Source: Thereva unica (Eukaryota > Arthropoda > Insecta > Diptera > Therevidae). From it: a DNA stretch of 64,000 bases. The stretch lies in contig OX465286.1 in NCBI GenBank assembly GCA_949987705.1, forward strand, positions 5,495,445 through 5,559,444. Direction: 5' to 3'. The notes under the pieces were generated by a model. That model made no database searches. It was not told the DNA's origin and saw only the letters and a list, made by a program, of their open reading frames with translations. Every line of letters begins with the position of its first letter. Within the stretch, counting starts at the first letter, position 1. Positions 60,895-64,000 of the stretch are shown piece after piece. The translations under genes and the position numbers were made by a program.

Positions 60895-62805
60895 CCATCG
60901 ATTGTTCGGCGAAATAAGAGATCGCAAGAAAAATTCCAGGTGCATTGTCAAAGATAAACTAAATGTAACATTCGACATGGAGAGTCTATTCGTATTTTTT
61001 TTTTGTGGAATTTTGATGAAATTTTGATAAAATCGTAGAAAAATATATATACACACACACACAGTGGTGGGAGAAATAAGTAGTCATTTTTTGATTTAAA
61101 TGACAATTTTCATAAAATTATTTTGTAATAAATTGATTTAAAAACTAACACCATATGAAAATGATTTTACTAAAATGTGGTAAAAAAAAGCCTCTACATA
61201 CCACACCACATATCTCACTTAATTAATATATATTTAATTCACATTCACTATATATATTCAAAATAACGTTTCACAAAGAAAAAAGTGTATGTGGGGCATA
61301 TGAAGCGACACGACATGCAAGCAAACAAATTTAGTACAAAGTATATTTCACCAGTATTAATAATTGGCACTAATTTTTTATTTTCGAAAATTGTATATTA
61401 CACCTAATTGGCCCTAATTTTTCTTTTTCAAAATTATATTTTTAGTTAATTTTATCAAAATTAATTTTGTACTATTTTTGTTGCATTCTATATATATATA
61501 TTATATATTTTTTCTCTTTTCTTGCCGAAAGTTGCTATGATCTAAATTTCAACAACTAAGAAAAATAAAATAAAAATAAACAGACAACAATAAAAATACA
61601 GAGAAATATTTTGATGTAAACATAATAATAATAACAAAAAATAAATAAAATCAAGAGTACCTAATATTAAACAGAAAATAAACGAAGAATAATAAATGAA
61701 CACTTATTGTGGAATATTAGAGAAAACATTTATATATACATACATACATATATATATCAAGAAAAAAAATACATATTTACATAATATATACAGAAATCGA
61801 GATAATGAATTTTACTTTATTTTTTAAACTGTATACACACATGTTTAAAAAAAAACAACAACTAATTACCTGCATTACTAAAAAATCAATATCTGTAATA
61901 CAAAATTTGAAATAGTCTTAAATATTGTCAATTTATAAATGTGAAATTTGAAGTGTGTGTGTGTGTGTACTGAACAAGAAAACACACACGCACACACACT
62001 ATTAACGTATAGTGATTTCAGTAAAAACAAACACACAATAATAAATACAAAAAAATAATATCTATACGTGAAATTCAATGTTTTATATGAAATAAGATTT
62101 GAAAAAAAAAAACAAACAGAAACCATAATCCTTTAAAAAAAAATTTAACTAAATAATATCAAATGAAATGTATATCGTTTCTGAAACAACAAATTTTGAA
62201 TATGCGCTTCCATAATTGAAATGAGAAGCATTTTTTTTGGTAAATTGTTACTGTAAGGAGATTTTTCAAAAAAAAAAAGAAAAAATTTGTAAATTTATAG
62301 CAACAAAATGGCTACAAAACGCTTACGAAAACCAAAAAATTTCATTGCGACAAATAAAAATGCAAGATCTAGTTTGTAATAACCCCTTTTAATGCCGCCC
62401 AGAAAAACTACGGCGTGATAAATGCACACAAACACACACACAAGGACTGTTTTTTTTTTTTTGAAAATTTTTGAAAATGGTAGCAAATTTATTACACTTT
62501 TGCTACGCTTCCCACTCAGAGATCGGACAATCTTGTAGGCAAAACGCAAGGTATCTCTTTTACATATTTCTTACTTACCTAATCTAACTCCAGTCAGTTT
62601 TGACTCACCGTTTCAACTCAATCCGCTTATATCTCATTTAACATCTGCCCCAAACAAGACCACTGGTAAGGTCTGTCTAATCTCTCTAAATACTGGCTAA
62701 TCTCTAAAGTAAACGTGCGGAACTAAAGACTAATCCCTATATTTTAACATAATAATCACAAGTATGGAATAGAGGACGTGTGCTCCAGTAGCAGACTTAT
62801 ACCCT
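60895..62805. other. AT-rich intergenic stretch without genes
   Basis: Long AT-rich tract with ACAC tracts (about 61058, and 61955-62000), a cata repeat (61737-61756) and many A runs. No coding frame with a recognisable domain appears on either strand. Confidence 0.6.
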
Positions 62806-62811
62806 GTTTAT

Positions 62812-62996
62812 GACTACGTTGCAGAGTTAAAGTTGAGTCGAGGCTGAGTTGAAATTTCGATAATCGTATATGAAATATGAACTCGGCTCAGGTAAGGAGG
62901 CTGACTTGGGCTGAGTGGACCGAGGTTCATATCGACCCCCGGTTACGACTGGGTTAAACCTGGATTGAACCTGGTTGAACCTAGTCATAAACGAGG
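62812..62996. mobile_element. TA-flanked TIR element, TIR-ACTAGGTT family, copy 2 (185 bp)
   Basis: Ends CCCTGTTTATGACTACG and CTAGTCATAAACGAGG, flanked by TA. Internal gttgagttg and caggttgaacc-like blocks match 41457-41895 in reverse complement. The middle of that copy is missing. Demonstrates a dispersed non-autonomous family in this window. Confidence 0.8.
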
Positions 62997-63329
62997 TATT
63001 ATATGGCTTCAAATCGACCGAATCATCTCGCATGCCTGCTGGTGCCAGTTCACGCAATTCGACACACCATCGACGCTTTATGAAAACGACAGGGGCGCTT
63101 CATATTTATTCCAATGAATACGCGTGAAGGTGGTTAATAGTCGTTATATTCAAATAATTCTTTATTTAGTTTCAACTCGAAATAATTCAATATAATTTCT
63201 AAAACAACCTATCTTTTCGAGTGGAATATAACATTTGAACTTTTTCATACATTGCCCTGCGCTGTTCTCTATAAATTCGGCTACTACACAACTACTCTGG
63301 TTTTATTCTTCTTCTTCAAGCTCCTTTAA

Positions 63330-63600
63330 TCCCTCATGGGCCATAGGGCGGAAACAGTTGCCCTCCAGCGGGCTCTGTTTTGCGCGACAGCTCTCAGCTC
63401 CGACCAGGATCTCCCAGTTGTTGCGGCTTCTGCTAGTAGGGTTCTCCTCCACGTTGTTCTAGGTCTTCCTACTCCACGGGATCCTTGCGGATTCCGCAAT
63501 GTGTGGCCGACCCAATTCCAATTCCTTCGACTGATTTGTTAGTCTATCCTTTCTTGGCCGCCACGGCGCCATAGTTCTTCGTTTGAAATTCTCTCTTGCC
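63330..63600 (-). mobile_element. RTE-like LINE ORF end, copy 2
   Basis: Minus strand: ILKIRWQERISNEELWRRGG, VGRPRTTWRRTLLAEAATTG, RSWSELRAVAQNRARWRATV, SALWPMRD and stop. Nearly the same as 18986-19240 and includes the upstream ISNEELW block. Copy 1 keeps CP in SALCP whereas this copy has W. Confidence 0.85.
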
Positions 63601-64000
63601 AGCGGATTTTTAGGATACTGGTTTTACTACTCTACTACTCTGGTGGTTAAGTCTATACGGATTTGATACTTCTTCTACACCCTAGATACGTACGCCGGTG
63701 TAGTTTGGCGCACTTAGACGTAGATGCAGCTACACCAGCCCCATACTCTATGAGGTAGCAGCAGGGAGTAGGACCGTTATTTTTTTTTTTCATTTACTAC
63801 CAGATCTCCTTCAGTATAAGTCCACGCCTTCTTATGTTGCTCATCAAATCTTTCTTCTTTCCATTTGTGTTGTTGTTCATTTATTCGTTCTACTACTGTG
63901 CTCCTTCGTTCTTTCATATTTACTTTTGTTGTTTCCTATTCAAGTTCGGTCTGCAGGTATTGTAATAAACGGGCTGTCGGTGATATCCCGCCAAGCGACG

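Overview
The window is eukaryotic, AT-rich and intron-dominated, and it looks like an insect genome, probably a fly. Every convincing protein-coding exon belongs to one plus-strand gene: a class C (family 3) G-protein-coupled receptor of the metabotropic glutamate receptor family. Fourteen exons from 13316 to 56469 read through in phase, twelve of them certain. They give about 789 residues running from the middle of the Venus-flytrap ligand-binding domain, through a nine-cysteine domain and seven membrane helices, to a cytoplasmic tail. The signal peptide and the first roughly 180 residues must lie upstream of base 1, because no matching exon was found in bases 1-13315. The residues that hold the alpha-amino-acid part of the ligand are kept, but the lysine that binds the gamma-carboxylate of glutamate is a leucine. 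With the overall sequence, this points to the insect mangetout/mXR lineage (mtt) rather than the glutamate receptor mGluR (DmGluRA). The mtt assignment is inference.

Layout. 1-13315: intron or upstream gene body, filled with repeats. These include two related promoter-bearing LTR-like repeats (one carrying a nested 1-kb foldback element), an RTE-type LINE endonuclease fragment, a short inverted-repeat element, a dead mariner and two LINE tails. 13316-13495: exon a. 13496-24178: a 10.7-kb intron with at least five LINE fragments and a tRNA-like SINE. 24179-24894: exons b-d, tightly clustered. 24895-33179: an 8.3-kb intron with a 1.4-kb terminal-inverted-repeat transposon. 33180-33538: exons e-f. 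33539-39891: a 6.4-kb intron. 39892-41247: exons g-k, covering the cysteine-rich domain and all seven helices. 41248-44775: an intron with two MITEs and a LINE tail. 44776-45561: exons l-m. 45562-56433: a 10.9-kb intron with a third LTR-like repeat, LINEs and an LTR-retrotransposon integrase remnant. 56434-56469: a small last exon ending in a PDZ-type Thr-His-Leu. After that come an AT-rich putative 3' UTR, another LINE copy and three short inverted-repeat transposons.

All transposon open frames are interrupted by stops and frameshifts, so nothing mobile here looks autonomous. The receptor exons have no stops or frameshifts, and all thirteen exon junctions are phase-compatible. No rRNA gene, functional tRNA gene or CRISPR array was seen. 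The main interest is the modified ligand pocket of the receptor, its alternative C-terminus, and several non-autonomous repeat families defined here by within-window comparison.
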